From Candidatus Marinamargulisbacteria bacterium SCGC AAA071-K20 (GTDB taxonomy: Bacteria; Margulisbacteria; Marinamargulisbacteria; GCA-2716485; AAA071-K20), in contig QFBU01000006.1 of assembly GCA_003265975.1 (NCBI GenBank), positions 1 through 58,919 on the forward strand: DNA of 58,919 nt. The letters run 5' to 3'. Each line of letters starts with the position of its first letter. Within the stretch, counting starts at the first letter, position 1. The notes under the pieces were generated by a model, which saw only the letters and a program-made list of their open reading frames with translations, had not been told where the DNA came from and ran no database searches. A program made the position numbers and the translations under genes. This document shows positions 25,119-33,971 of the stretch, piece after piece.

Positions 25119-27323
25119 ATGGCATTAGCAGGACCTCTAAGATATCAAGAATTACCAAGAAGCCCATTTTTATCGCATGCAAATGCTTCACCTTCCACTA
25201 TGGCTTTTCCAACAAGAGAAGCCCATGTAGAGCATACCAAAACAGAAATTCAAGTTGAATTACTAATTGTAAGTAAAGGGTTTAATGACCATATTCAAAG
25301 AGTTGACACTCTCTTATGCAGCTTAACTAAAAGCGAACGAAAAGACGTTCTTTCTGACATATCCACAAAATTTTCACAGTTTTTACGACAAGAATCTATA
25401 GATAGTTTAGATAAAGAAATGAAAGCTGTTACTGGCAAACTTAGTGAAAACAAAGGGAATTATTTTCAGGACGCTCTTGCTCAATCAATAACTAACATTT
25501 CACAGTGCTTAGATTTACAAACGTCCAGTGTGCCAAGCGCGGCGCGTGCAACTACAATACGCCATCGACTTAAAAAACAGGAAATTTCTTTTGAAGCACA
25601 AGAATATAAGCATGACACATCTGTAGCTACTACTAGAGAAGAAAGATTAGAGGCATACAGATCTATACTTGATGAATTTAAAAGTGCTTTGGGGAATAAT
25701 AAATATAGTACTGTCATAAAAAACGCAATGGAATTAGGCTACAGAACTAAAAAACCACTATTTGCTTATCTTCAATCTGAAGTAGATTCAATGGCTTCGT
25801 CAACTAAGGCCCCTGACGTTATAGAAACGTCTGTAAGTAAAGCTCGAACAAAACGAGACGAAGCTGCTTTAGCAGAAGCAGAGAAAGTGGCGAGAGCTGA
25901 AGTTGCTGAAGTAAACGCAAAAGCACTTGCAAAAGAAAAAGTAGATGCTGCAAAAAGAGCAAAAAGCGCAGATTTAGCGGAAGCTAAACAACGACAAGCG
26001 CAAGAGGCTGCACAGCGCGCCACTGATATGGCTGAAACCGCAGAAAGAAAAGCGCAAGAGGCGCGTGAGGCTCAGTTAAGAGCTGAACAAGAACGCGTTC
26101 AACGTATAGAAGCACAAAGGATAGAAGCGCAAAAGAAAACTAATCTAGCTGCCGCTGTAGCAACTGCTCCGCTAGTTGCAGCAATGGCGACACCTCTACC
26201 AACTGTAAGTCCAGCAGCAGCAGCAGCTGTTTCTCAGCCCGCACCTCTGGCTGCTCCAGCGCCTCTGGCACAACCAGCCGCTATAGTAGCTCACACAGCA
26301 GACTCAATAGGGGAAACAGTTGGGCTTGGAAATGAAGGAAACCAATGTTACTTCAATACAGCAATACAAGTACTAATTCATACACCTGGTTATATTGCTC
26401 ATCTTGAGGCAAAGATTGCCGAGGTAACTGCAATGCCAGCTGAACCAGTAGTCCCTGTATACAACGTAGCTGCCACTAAAGCAAAATCTGAGTTTCGTAC
26501 TGCGCAAATAAACAAAAAAGACTTGTATAGGGCTAAAGATGCCTTAGTCGCACTGAGCACCCTAATAAGAGAACACGAGGGTATGGCCAGGTCTACTCCC
26601 GCAGAAGCAAGCGCTGCGAATAGAAGAACAGCTGTCTTAAGAACGATAGTAAAAAATATATTAACCCCGTTTAGTCGATTTGGACAAGAGGATTCCACTG
26701 AAGCACTTACTTGTATTAGCGGAGTTACTAGATTTGGTGCTTTTAAGGCTCAATCAAATCTTAGGTCTATAGACGGCGTTATACAAAGTAATGGTACAGA
26801 CCCAATGAATAAGTTAGAACTAACAATGGCAAAGGCACAACCTGGCGATGCAGATTATTCTCTACAAGCAAGTATTGAAGAGTTTTTTACGCCAACTTTA
26901 CTTACCGGTGGTGAACAATATAGATTTAACGATGCAAGGGGACTTGAGGATGCTGAAAAGCGTTTTTCGATAAAGCCTGCGGATTTACCAGATACTATGC
27001 TGATAACCTTGAAAAGATTCAGATTTAATCGAGCTACAGGTAATAGAGAAAGAATAGCCGGTAATATTAACATTCCTGTTACAGGTAAAGTTACTATTAG
27101 TGGAACAGAATACAAGATTGTTACAACTGGAAATCACCACCCCGGTGGTCGGCCTGGAGATAATAGTGCTGCGGCTAAGGGTGGTCATTATACTTCAACA
27201 GTTCTTGGAGCAGATGGACAGTTAAGAAATGTAAGTGACACTCATGTTGGAGCACCTAGACCTTACTCTGGTGCGGCTTTTAACCCAAGCTCAGTCTACT
27301 ATTTGTCACTTCAAAAAGTATAA
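25119..27323 (+). CDS. Ubiquitin-specific protease (USP, peptidase C19)-domain protein, effector candidate
   Basis: A 734-residue soluble protein with a eukaryote-like deubiquitinase domain in its C-terminal half. The Cys box GLGNEGNQCYFNTAIQVL puts the nucleophile at Cys410; FGQEDSTEAL is the QDD-like box; LPDTMLITLKRFRF is the conserved pre-His segment; KGGHYTS gives His690 and NVSDTHV the third residue Asp707, with the spacing found in USPs. The N-terminal half has a helical region (1-230), a charged Ala-rich coiled coil (about 240-342), then an Ala/Pro linker (345-395). Bacteria have no ubiquitin system of this type, so a host substrate is likely. Start chosen at ATG 25119 after AAAGGAG; a GTG nine bases earlier would overlap that site. 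No signal peptide. The gene is flanked by unrelated housekeeping genes. Confidence 0.88.
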   Translation: MALAGPLRYQELPRSPFLSHANASPSTMAFPTREAHVEHTKTEIQVELLIVSKGFNDHIQRVDTLLCSLTKSERKDVLSDISTKFSQFLRQESIDSLDKEMKAVTGKLSENKGNYFQDALAQSITNISQCLDLQTSSVPSAARATTIRHRLKKQEISFEAQEYKHDTSVATTREERLEAYRSILDEFKSALGNNKYSTVIKNAMELGYRTKKPLFAYLQSEVDSMASSTKAPDVIETSVSKARTKRDEAALAEAEKVARAEVAEVNAKALAKEKVDAAKRAKSADLAEAKQRQAQEAAQRATDMAETAERKAQEAREAQLRAEQERVQRIEAQRIEAQKKTNLAAAVATAPLVAAMATPLPTVSPAAAAAVSQPAPLAAPAPLAQPAAIVAHTADSIGETVGLGNEGNQCYFNTAIQVLIHTPGYIAHLEAKIAEVTAMPAEPVVPVYNVAATKAKSEFRTAQINKKDLYRAKDALVALSTLIREHEGMARSTPAEASAANRRTAVLRTIVKNILTPFSRFGQEDSTEALTCISGVTRFGAFKAQSNLRSIDGVIQSNGTDPMNKLELTMAKAQPGDADYSLQASIEEFFTPTLLTGGEQYRFNDARGLEDAEKRFSIKPADLPDTMLITLKRFRFNRATGNRERIAGNINIPVTGKVTISGTEYKIVTTGNHHPGGRPGDNSAAAKGGHYTSTVLGADGQLRNVSDTHVGAPRPYSGAAFNPSSVYYLSLQKV

Positions 27324-27394
27324 TTACAGTCAATCATTAGCATCTTTTTCAATTTAATTTAAATATTCAATTATTGTTCAAGTAATGCTTGCTG

Positions 27395-27400
27395 TATAAT
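27395..27400 (+). promoter_or_regulatory. -10 box of leaderless promoter for hisC
   Basis: A perfect TATAAT ends nine bases before the ATG at 27410; TTGTTC (27374-27379) is a weak, closely spaced -35. There is no ribosome site. Confidence 0.5.
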
Positions 27401-27409
27401 ACATTTATT

Positions 27410-28489
27410 ATGTCACTAAAATTTAGAGAATCTATCAAGCAAATTTCAGAATACAAACCAGGCACATCTATAGAGGATGTAAAAAGAACATATGGTTTAA
27501 CAGAGGTAATAAAGCTTGCTTCAAACGAAAATCCATACGGTTGCCCAGTCAGTCTAGACGAATTAAAAGAGGCGCTAGACAGATCCGTCTATTATCCAGA
27601 TCCACTAAACCACCCCTTGTACAAAAATCTTTCAGCTCATAACTCAATAAAAGAAAAGCAATTGGTTCTTGGAAACGGGAGCGACAATGTTCTAGAAATG
27701 GTAGCTCTTTCTTTTATCGAAAAGGGGACTGATGTAATTAGTTCAGAGCATTCTTTTTCGGTATATAAACATGTTACTCAACTGATGGCTGCAAACTACA
27801 TAGAAGTGCCCATGAAAGACTTTACAATTGACCTAGAAGCAATTTCAAAAAAGGTAAGTCAAAACACTAGGGTTATTTTTATTGCTAACCCAAATAACCC
27901 AACAGGTACAGCATGTACTGCAGAACAAGTAGACACTTTTATGAGCACAATACCAACGTCGGTTGTGGTAGTTATCGACCAAGCCTATATAGAATTTGCA
28001 GGCCCCGAATATCAACTAAATAATCCCAGCTTTATTAAAAAATATCCAAACGCGGTTATTACAAAAACTTTTTCTAAAGCCTATGGCCTCGCAGGTTTCA
28101 GAATTGGATACGGAATGGCAAGTTCAGAAATAATTTCAATATTCCATAAAGTACGGGCTCCATTTAACGTTAACCAAATGGCTTTATTTGCAGCAGATAT
28201 GGCATTAACTAAAACTGATTTCTTAAAACAAACTATTAACAATAATTCACTTGAAAAAACCTTTTTAGTCTCAGAGCTAACTAAGTTAGGACTTACGGTA
28301 CTTCCTAGCCAGGCAAACTTTTTGTGTTGCTTCTCTAATAAACTTGGTAGAGACATTTATAACGATTTAATTAAAGAAGGTATTATAATTAGATCCTTAG
28401 AGACTTTTGATATTCCAAATGGTATTCGAATTAGCATTGGAAAAAATGATCAAAATAGGTTATTTTTAGATAAATACAAAACTATCTGA
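27410..28489 (+). CDS. hisC: Histidinol-phosphate aminotransferase HisC
   Basis: A class I/II PLP aminotransferase of 359 residues that converts imidazole-acetol phosphate to histidinol phosphate. Motifs: IKLASNENPYGCP near the N-terminus, NPNNPTGTAC for cofactor and substrate binding, VVIDQAYIEFA, and the PLP lysine in ITKTFSKAYGLAGFRIGYG. The signatures fit HisC, which can also act on aromatic amino acids in some bacteria. I chose the ATG at 27410; the TTG 21 bases earlier overlaps the TATAAT box. The gene is followed 27 bases later by gcvT with its own ribosome site; no other his gene is in the window. Confidence 0.9.
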   Translation: MSLKFRESIKQISEYKPGTSIEDVKRTYGLTEVIKLASNENPYGCPVSLDELKEALDRSVYYPDPLNHPLYKNLSAHNSIKEKQLVLGNGSDNVLEMVALSFIEKGTDVISSEHSFSVYKHVTQLMAANYIEVPMKDFTIDLEAISKKVSQNTRVIFIANPNNPTGTACTAEQVDTFMSTIPTSVVVVIDQAYIEFAGPEYQLNNPSFIKKYPNAVITKTFSKAYGLAGFRIGYGMASSEIISIFHKVRAPFNVNQMALFAADMALTKTDFLKQTINNNSLEKTFLVSELTKLGLTVLPSQANFLCCFSNKLGRDIYNDLIKEGIIIRSLETFDIPNGIRISIGKNDQNRLFLDKYKTI

Positions 28490-28516
28490 TAATAATTCAG
28501 AATACAGGAGATAATA

Positions 28517-29569
28517 GTGAGCGCTGAAATTAAAAAAACAAGTTTATTTAACACACATCAAGACTTAGGTGGAAAATTAGTTCCGTTTGCAGGCTTCGAA
28601 ATGCCAGTATGGTACAGCTCGCTTAAAGAAGAACATTTGGCCGTAAGAACCGCTTCAGGGTGCTTTGATATCTCTCATATGGGCGTTTTGAAGCTTTCAG
28701 GTAATTCGGCGCCTGATTTACTTCAAAATTTGTTTACTAATGACTTAAATAGATGTGTTCCTTCAAAAATGGTGTATGGCTTCGTACTTAATGAAGAGGG
28801 TATGATTTTAGATGACGTCATGATTGGTGGATATGAAGGCGACTTTTTAGTAATTGTAAACGCTTCCAACAAAACAAAACTTATTGACTGGATTACATCA
28901 CACAAACAAGACGATGTAAGTCTTGAAGACCTAAATAGAGATAATGGCTTTATTGCGGTACAGGGCCCAGAAGCCGTTTCAAAACTCGAAATTATATTTA
29001 ATTTGGAACTATCTCAAATTCAACGATTTGGAACCGCTACAGTAGAAATTAATGGAAATACTGTTATTGCTTTAAGAACTGGGTATACCGGTGAAGATGG
29101 TTTTGAGTTAGTTATCCCTGAAGCTGAGATTGGTACTGTTTTCAAAGCCTTAGTAGACAACGGTGTAACACCATGTGGGCTTGCAGCAAGAGACACACTT
29201 AGGTTAGAAAAAGGGCTTCCGTTATATGGACAAGAACTTTCAGAGTCAATTCACCCTTATATGACTAGGTACAAATGGGCCGTTAAATTAGACACTAAAT
29301 TTATCGGAAAAGACGCACTTCTAAAACTTAAAGAAAATCCAGCATTGGCAACTGTTGGACTTGAGTTGCCTGAAAAAATGATCCCACGGCCTCACTTCGA
29401 AATTGAAGAAGGTGGAGAGGTTACTTCAGGGACACTTTCACCATCTCTGAATAAACCAATCGCGCTTGCAATGGTTAAGCCAGAATATGCAGAGTTAGGT
29501 AAAAAAGTGACAGTTAAAATTAGAAATAAGACAGCTGTAGCAACGGTAGTTGAGGTTCCTTTTACTTAG
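28517..29569 (+). CDS. gcvT: Glycine cleavage system T protein (aminomethyltransferase)
   Basis: A 350-residue folate-dependent aminomethyltransferase that takes the methylene group from lipoyl-bound aminomethyl of GcvH and releases ammonia. It shows VPFAGFEMPVWYSSLKEEH, CFDISHMGV, the folate-site RTGYTGEDGFEL and the AARDTLRLEKGLPLYG segment. Translation starts at GTG with a clear AGGAGATAATA ribosome site. Its last eight bases overlap the 3' end of the amidase gene on the other strand. The other cleavage-system subunits (H, P, L) are not in this window. Confidence 0.95.
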   Translation: MSAEIKKTSLFNTHQDLGGKLVPFAGFEMPVWYSSLKEEHLAVRTASGCFDISHMGVLKLSGNSAPDLLQNLFTNDLNRCVPSKMVYGFVLNEEGMILDDVMIGGYEGDFLVIVNASNKTKLIDWITSHKQDDVSLEDLNRDNGFIAVQGPEAVSKLEIIFNLELSQIQRFGTATVEINGNTVIALRTGYTGEDGFELVIPEAEIGTVFKALVDNGVTPCGLAARDTLRLEKGLPLYGQELSESIHPYMTRYKWAVKLDTKFIGKDALLKLKENPALATVGLELPEKMIPRPHFEIEEGGEVTSGTLSPSLNKPIALAMVKPEYAELGKKVTVKIRNKTAVATVVEVPFT

Positions 29570-30245
29570 TAACTTTCTTTTTATTGGGAAACACCAAGTT
29601 ATAGTCTTCTTTTAAAAGTCGACGAAGTTTTCTCATGAATTCAAATCCAGGGTCAATTTTAGTGTGTGGTTCATACGACGGATCATGTTGTTTATAATAT
29701 TGAAAATGGCCATAACTTCTCATCATATACTCAAGATGACCGATTACATATTCTATACTGGGATGTTTTAGTGTTAAGAACCGTATAAGTCTTGCATTAG
29801 AGTCTATTTGTTCTTTTGTCAGAATAGCGTGTCCGCTCCCTACATTTTCAATGGCAATGGCCACATGATTAAACCCAATAACATGTCTAACCATAATCGT
29901 TGTGGGTACTAAGTTGTAAATTTCACCACTATAGTCAATGACATAATGACTCCCTACATTCGTTCTTCCAAAGGCTCTTAGTTTTTCTCGTTGTGGAAGT
30001 ACTTCTTCTCGCGAAAATGTTTTAATAGTTGATCTTAGTGTTGGTAAAGCCGTGTAATGAATAACAATTACTTTAGGTTGCCATAATTGGTAAGTGGCTT
30101 TCCCGTAATGCCGTCTTGAATATTCTTTCATTAAATCTAATTTACGTTGGCTTAGAACCGGGTAGTCAATAATGTCTATTTCAAAGGCATTTCCTGAACT
30201 GGTCCATAGAACAAAAAAAAGTATAATTTTTAAAATATATCTCAT
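29562..30245 (-). CDS. N-acetylmuramoyl-L-alanine amidase (Amidase_2/PGRP fold)
   Basis: A 227-residue exported amidase; the signal peptide is at residues 1-20 (MRYILKIILFFVLWTSSGNA). The zinc site of the amidase_2 fold is visible as VIHYTA (first His), GHLEYMMRSYGHF region and the KIDPG motif near the end, and the core strand GSHYVIDYSGEIYNLVP matches the family. It cleaves between MurNAc and the stem peptide of peptidoglycan in the periplasm, for recycling or division. A TATGTT box lies six bases before its ATG. The 3' end overlaps gcvT by eight bases. Confidence 0.88.
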   Translation of the reverse strand: MRYILKIILFFVLWTSSGNAFEIDIIDYPVLSQRKLDLMKEYSRRHYGKATYQLWQPKVIVIHYTALPTLRSTIKTFSREEVLPQREKLRAFGRTNVGSHYVIDYSGEIYNLVPTTIMVRHVIGFNHVAIAIENVGSGHAILTKEQIDSNARLIRFLTLKHPSIEYVIGHLEYMMRSYGHFQYYKQHDPSYEPHTKIDPGFEFMRKLRRLLKEDYNLVFPNKKKVTK

Positions 30246-30251
30246 CTCTTA

Positions 30252-30257
30252 AACATA
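30252..30257 (-). promoter_or_regulatory. Possible -10 box of leaderless promoter for the amidase
   Basis: Minus-strand TATGTT ends six bases before the ATG at 30245; the match to TATAAT is four of six and no ribosome site is seen. Confidence 0.3.
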
Positions 30258-30320
30258 ACTTAGTAGTAGTCTTGTTTCAAGCGAGTAGCTACGACTTGGT
30301 TTTGTGAGTAGTTACTATGC

Positions 30321-30326
30321 TAGAAT
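30321..30326 (+). promoter_or_regulatory. -10 box of leaderless promoter for cstA
   Basis: TAGAAT with an upstream TG (extended -10) ends eight bases before the ATG at 30335. This supports the start giving MNALLLF rather than the ATG at 30317. Confidence 0.45.
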
Positions 30327-30334
30327 TATTAAAC

Positions 30335-32089
30335 ATGAACGCACTCTTACTTTTTATACTAACTAGTCTTGCTTATCTAGTGGCATACCACACCTACGGA
30401 AAGTTTCTAGCTAAAAAAATATTCAAAATAAACCCAAATGCAGCTGTTCCCTCAAAAGTATATGAAGATGGGAAAGACTATGTTCCTTCCGAACGGCACG
30501 TCATGTTTGGACATCATTTCACATCAATTGCTGGAACGGGGCCTATAGTTGGTCCTGCAATAGGCGTGATTTGGGGCTGGCTTCCCGCTGTTATATGGAT
30601 AGTGGGAGGGTCCATTTTTATGGGTGCTGTGCACGACTTCGGCTCACTAATAGTGTCGATGCGGCATAAAGGACGGTCAATTTCAGAAATTGCAGGCGTG
30701 GTTATTAATAAGCGTGTAAGAACGATGTTTTATATAGTCGTGTTTCTAGCGCTTCTAGTAGTCATTGCAATTTTTGGATTAGTTATAGCCGTAATATTTG
30801 CACAGTTTCCGTCATCTGTACTCGCTGTCTGGGCAGAAATACCTGTCGCTATTTTGTTTGGATGGATGGCATTTAAGAAAAATAAATCCCTTGTCTGGTC
30901 CACTATTGTTGCTGTCATTGCTATGTATGTTTTTGTGTTTCTTGGAGACATTATCCCAATAACATTACAGGGCACAACATGGCTACCTGCAACCGGGTTA
31001 TGGACCTTGATATTGCTTACATATGCTTATTTTGCGTCTATTTTACCTGTGGGATTTTTATTGCAACCGCGTGACTATTTAAATGCCTGGCAACTTTATG
31101 TGGGGCTTGGGGTTGTGGTTCTTGGTTTAGTGGCTACTCATTTTGTAACAGATTTTCAAATCGTTGCTCCCGCTCTACAACTTCACCCTGAAGGGGCGCC
31201 ACCTATTTTGCCATTCTTATTTATTACCATTGCCTGTGGCGCAGTGTCTGGGTTTCATTGTTTAGTGTGTTCAGGAACCTCGTCTAAGCAAATTAGTACT
31301 GAGTCTGACGCTCAATTTGTTGGCTATGGCTCGATGATGGTTGAAGCAGGGCTTGCCACTGTGGTAATCATTGCAGTAACCGCAGGAATTGGCTTGTCAT
31401 ATGACTCTGGAGGAAACACTTTAACAGGCGTTCAAGCTTGGAATGCCCATTATGGATCGTGGGCGTCTAGTGCAGGCTTAGGATCTAAATTAACGGCTGT
31501 AGTTGTGGGGTGTGCAAATATGATGAAAACCATTGGCGTGCCTATGTCGATGGGAATTGCCATCATGGGCGTATTTATTGCTTCATTTGCCGGTACAACT
31601 TTGGACTCGGCTACAAGAGTGCAGCGTTATATTATTGCCGAATTATTTACGGATCTAAAAATGCCTTTTTTTGCTAATAAATGGGTAGCCACTGGGATTG
31701 CCGTAGTGACGGCGGCCTTAATGGCGTTTTCGTCAGGCGCAAATGGTAAAGGGGCATTAGCCTTATGGCCAATGTTTGGAGCAATTAACCAGTTATTAGG
31801 TTGCCTTGCCTTACTAGTAATTACGGCATATTTAAGAGGAAAGGGTGGTTTGAAGTATATAGTAACAGCTATTCCATGTGTAATTTTACTTGTAATGACA
31901 ATGTGGGCATCTACATTAAACCAACTGAAGTTTATCGCTGAAGGAAACTATATTTTAAGCAGTATTAATGGGATTGTTATCATTCTTGCAATTGCAATGA
32001 TTATTGAAGGCGGAATAGTATTTGTTAAAGGTCCTAATAAAAATAAATTAAAGTCGGATGACCTTACAATGGAGAGCTCATGTTGTTAA
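30335..32089 (+). CDS. cstA: CstA-family carbon starvation / pyruvate transporter
   Basis: A large inner-membrane transporter of about 584 residues with 15 or so spans. Family signatures: DYVPSERHVMFGHHFTSIAG early on, GPIVGPAIG, HDFGSL, LQPRDYLN, CSGTSSKQI, and AGTTLDSATRVQRY late. CstA and its relatives BtsT/YjiY import peptides or pyruvate when carbon is limiting. I chose the ATG at 30335 over that at 30317 because TAGAAT precedes it and MNALLLFILTSLAY is the usual N-terminus. The gene overlaps the fluoride-channel gene by ten bases. Confidence 0.93.
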   Translation: MNALLLFILTSLAYLVAYHTYGKFLAKKIFKINPNAAVPSKVYEDGKDYVPSERHVMFGHHFTSIAGTGPIVGPAIGVIWGWLPAVIWIVGGSIFMGAVHDFGSLIVSMRHKGRSISEIAGVVINKRVRTMFYIVVFLALLVVIAIFGLVIAVIFAQFPSSVLAVWAEIPVAILFGWMAFKKNKSLVWSTIVAVIAMYVFVFLGDIIPITLQGTTWLPATGLWTLILLTYAYFASILPVGFLLQPRDYLNAWQLYVGLGVVVLGLVATHFVTDFQIVAPALQLHPEGAPPILPFLFITIACGAVSGFHCLVCSGTSSKQISTESDAQFVGYGSMMVEAGLATVVIIAVTAGIGLSYDSGGNTLTGVQAWNAHYGSWASSAGLGSKLTAVVVGCANMMKTIGVPMSMGIAIMGVFIASFAGTTLDSATRVQRYIIAELFTDLKMPFFANKWVATGIAVVTAALMAFSSGANGKGALALWPMFGAINQLLGCLALLVITAYLRGKGGLKYIVTAIPCVILLVMTMWASTLNQLKFIAEGNYILSSINGIVIILAIAMIIEGGIVFVKGPNKNKLKSDDLTMESSCC

Positions 32090-32463
32090 CTCATATCTTA
32101 CCTGTGTTTCTTGGAGGAGCAATCGGTGCCACAAGTCGATTTCTTGTCATGCATTACTGGGCGATTCAAAATAAAAGTAGCTTTCCTATGGCGACTGTAT
32201 TAGTAAACTGCATAGGTTGTTTGTTGATTGGTATTTTATGGACTGTTATTGAAAAGCTTCAACTCCCTATTTGGGTTAAATTATTAGTAATTACCGGTGG
32301 CTTAGGCGCGTTTACTACATTTTCAACCTATGGCGTTGATCTTTTGTTTTTAATGGAACGGTCTGAATTTGGAAGAGCTGCACTATATTTCTTACTTTCA
32401 AACGCACTGGGCTTGTTTTGTGTTTGGGGTGGTTTAAAACTCTCCAGAGTAATTTTTCAATAG
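32080..32463 (+). CDS. crcB: Fluoride ion channel CrcB/FluC
   Basis: A 127-residue dual-topology membrane protein of four spans that expels fluoride. The GGAIGATSRF motif starts it; the ATVLVNCIGCLLIG helix contains the pore Asn; GGLGAFTTFSTYGVD carries the TTFST signature with the central sodium site and phenylalanine box. Its start lies within the last ten bases of cstA. I see no fluoride riboswitch ahead of the cstA-crcB pair. A single copy here implies a homodimer. Confidence 0.95.
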   Translation: MLLTHILPVFLGGAIGATSRFLVMHYWAIQNKSSFPMATVLVNCIGCLLIGILWTVIEKLQLPIWVKLLVITGGLGAFTTFSTYGVDLLFLMERSEFGRAALYFLLSNALGLFCVWGGLKLSRVIFQ

Positions 32464-32539
32464 CGTGTAAACTTAATCTTCTTTAAATAATTCTGTTTAG
32501 AGAAAAAAACTCCAAAAATCCACCAAAAATTAAATAATA

Positions 32540-32568
32540 TTGACGATAAGAATAAGACATGATTTAAT
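32540..32568 (+). promoter_or_regulatory. Promoter of the Rrf2-cysK sulfur operon
   Basis: TTGACG (32540-32545), 17-base spacer, TTTAAT (32563-32568). The predicted start near 32575 gives a leader of about 30 bases before the Rrf2 regulator. The 43.8 kb end of dapF could be reached by one long transcript. Confidence 0.55.
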
Positions 32569-32606
32569 CTTGACAAAACAAATAGGGATGGTAGGGAATG
32601 TTATTA

Positions 32607-33011
32607 ATGCCAATAAGAGTCAAATACGGAATAGTGGTACTTTTAGAGTTAGCCAAAAATGGGGCGTCTGTACCCATACAGTCACGTTTATTAGCCTCAA
32701 AATGTAACATTCCTCATAATTTTTTAGAACAAGTATTATTAAGTCTTAAAAAGTCAGATGTCGTTAAAAGCTTTAGGGGCTCTCACGGAGGATATGTTCT
32801 CAATAAATTAATCGAAGACATTACTGTATATGATGTCGTTAAAGTTTTAGAAGGCGAGAAATCAATGGCAGAAGGCTACTGTGGATGTAAGAGTCTAGAA
32901 TCGTTTTGGGTGCAAATTGACCAAGACCTAAAAGAGTCCTTAAAAGTATCGCTAAATGTCTTACTGAAAAATAAACAAAAACAAGAAAAAATGTTAGACT
33001 ACAGTATCTAA
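32607..33011 (+). CDS. Rrf2-family transcriptional regulator (IscR/CymR-like)
   Basis: A 134-residue winged-helix regulator. N-terminal KYGIVVLLELAKNG, the recognition helix region NIPHNFLEQVLLSLKKSDVV, and the wing RGSHGGYVLNK are all Rrf2 signatures. Where IscR has three cysteines for an iron-sulfur cluster, this protein has only two (YCGC near residue 91), so it may not bind a normal cluster; CymR-type members lack the cluster and instead control cysteine and sulfur genes. Its place directly before cysK and the sulfate genes fits such a role. I chose the ATG at 32607 since the one at 32598 would sit against its own AGGGA site. Confidence 0.85.
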   Translation: MPIRVKYGIVVLLELAKNGASVPIQSRLLASKCNIPHNFLEQVLLSLKKSDVVKSFRGSHGGYVLNKLIEDITVYDVVKVLEGEKSMAEGYCGCKSLESFWVQIDQDLKESLKVSLNVLLKNKQKQEKMLDYSI

Positions 33012-33033
33012 AAATTAAGCTCGGAGACAAAAC

Positions 33034-33957
33034 ATGAAAGTTGCTAAAAATATACTAGATCTAATCGGAAATACCCCTCTATTAAAGCTGTCAAATATAA
33101 CAAAAGACAGCCTCGCAAATGTATATGGAAAATGCGAGTTTATTAACCCACTTGGTTCTGTGAAAGACAGAACCGCTTTGGCAATGATAGAAGCCGCAGA
33201 AAAAGCAGGGGACATTAAAAAAGGGACCTTGATACTTGAAGCCACCAGTGGAAACACAGGGATTGGCCTAGCTTTTGTAGGTGCTATTAAAGGGTACAAA
33301 GTTATTTTAACAATGCCTGACGGAATGAGTTTAGAACGTCGTAAATTATTAAAAGCTTTAGGCGCCGAACTTGTTTTAACACCTGCACATTTAGGGATGA
33401 ACGGAGCCATTGATAAGCTTAAAGAAATAGCAAAAGAACATAAGAATTCGTTTATCACACAGCAGTTCGACAACGAAGCAAACCCAACTGTTCATTACAC
33501 TACTACAGGACCTGAAATCGACTCAGCTCTAGACGGTAAAGTAGACATTTTGGTCGCGGGAGTTGGAACGGGTGGAACTTTAGCTGGAATCTCTCGATAC
33601 TTTAAAGAGAAGAATCCTAACTTTGTATCAATCGCAGTAGAGCCAAAAGACTCAGCAGTACTCTCAGGTAATGAGCCTGGCCCGCATAGGTTACAAGGCA
33701 TTGGTGCTGGATTTATACCAGGTAATATCAAAGATGGCGACTTCAATGAAGTCTTTAAAGTAGGTAACGAAGACGCCGTAAAAACAACCCGGCGACTTGC
33801 AAAAGAAGAAGGCACATTTGTGGGGATTTCCGCAGGAGCAAATGTTTTTGCCGCGTTAGAAATTGCAAAAAGACCCGAAAACAAAGGTAAAAACATTGTA
33901 ACCATTTTATGCGATTTTGGTGAAAGATACTTAAGCACAACATTATTTGATAGTTAG
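33034..33957 (+). CDS. cysK: Cysteine synthase A (O-acetylserine sulfhydrylase)
   Basis: A 307-residue PLP enzyme making cysteine from O-acetylserine and sulfide. PLP lysine is Lys44 in GSVKDRTAL; the substrate loop is EATSGNTGIGLA; the phosphate cradle is GTGGTLAGISRYFKE. Ribosome site CGGAGA. It begins the sulfur operon after the regulator, while the sulfur-carrier gene follows 14 bases on. The operon therefore holds two sulfur-incorporating PLP enzymes: CysK for cysteine, and the MetY-like protein for homocysteine. Confidence 0.95.
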   Translation: MKVAKNILDLIGNTPLLKLSNITKDSLANVYGKCEFINPLGSVKDRTALAMIEAAEKAGDIKKGTLILEATSGNTGIGLAFVGAIKGYKVILTMPDGMSLERRKLLKALGAELVLTPAHLGMNGAIDKLKEIAKEHKNSFITQQFDNEANPTVHYTTTGPEIDSALDGKVDILVAGVGTGGTLAGISRYFKEKNPNFVSIAVEPKDSAVLSGNEPGPHRLQGIGAGFIPGNIKDGDFNEVFKVGNEDAVKTTRRLAKEEGTFVGISAGANVFAALEIAKRPENKGKNIVTILCDFGERYLSTTLFDS

Positions 33958-33971
33958 AAAGGATTTATAAA

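Noticed and set aside
26200..26300. Ala/Pro-rich low-complexity stretch as a DNA repeat
   Set aside because: It is the linker of the USP protein; codons vary and no true tandem DNA unit is present.
30246..30334. Fluoride riboswitch before cstA-crcB
   Set aside because: I looked for the conserved riboswitch core and did not see it; the leader seems to be absent or very short.
33495..33938. 147-codon frame antisense to cysK, and similar antisense frames at 12239-12562 and 41350-41754
   Set aside because: They mirror strongly coding genes (cysK, iron permease, cysN) and have no start signals or family features.
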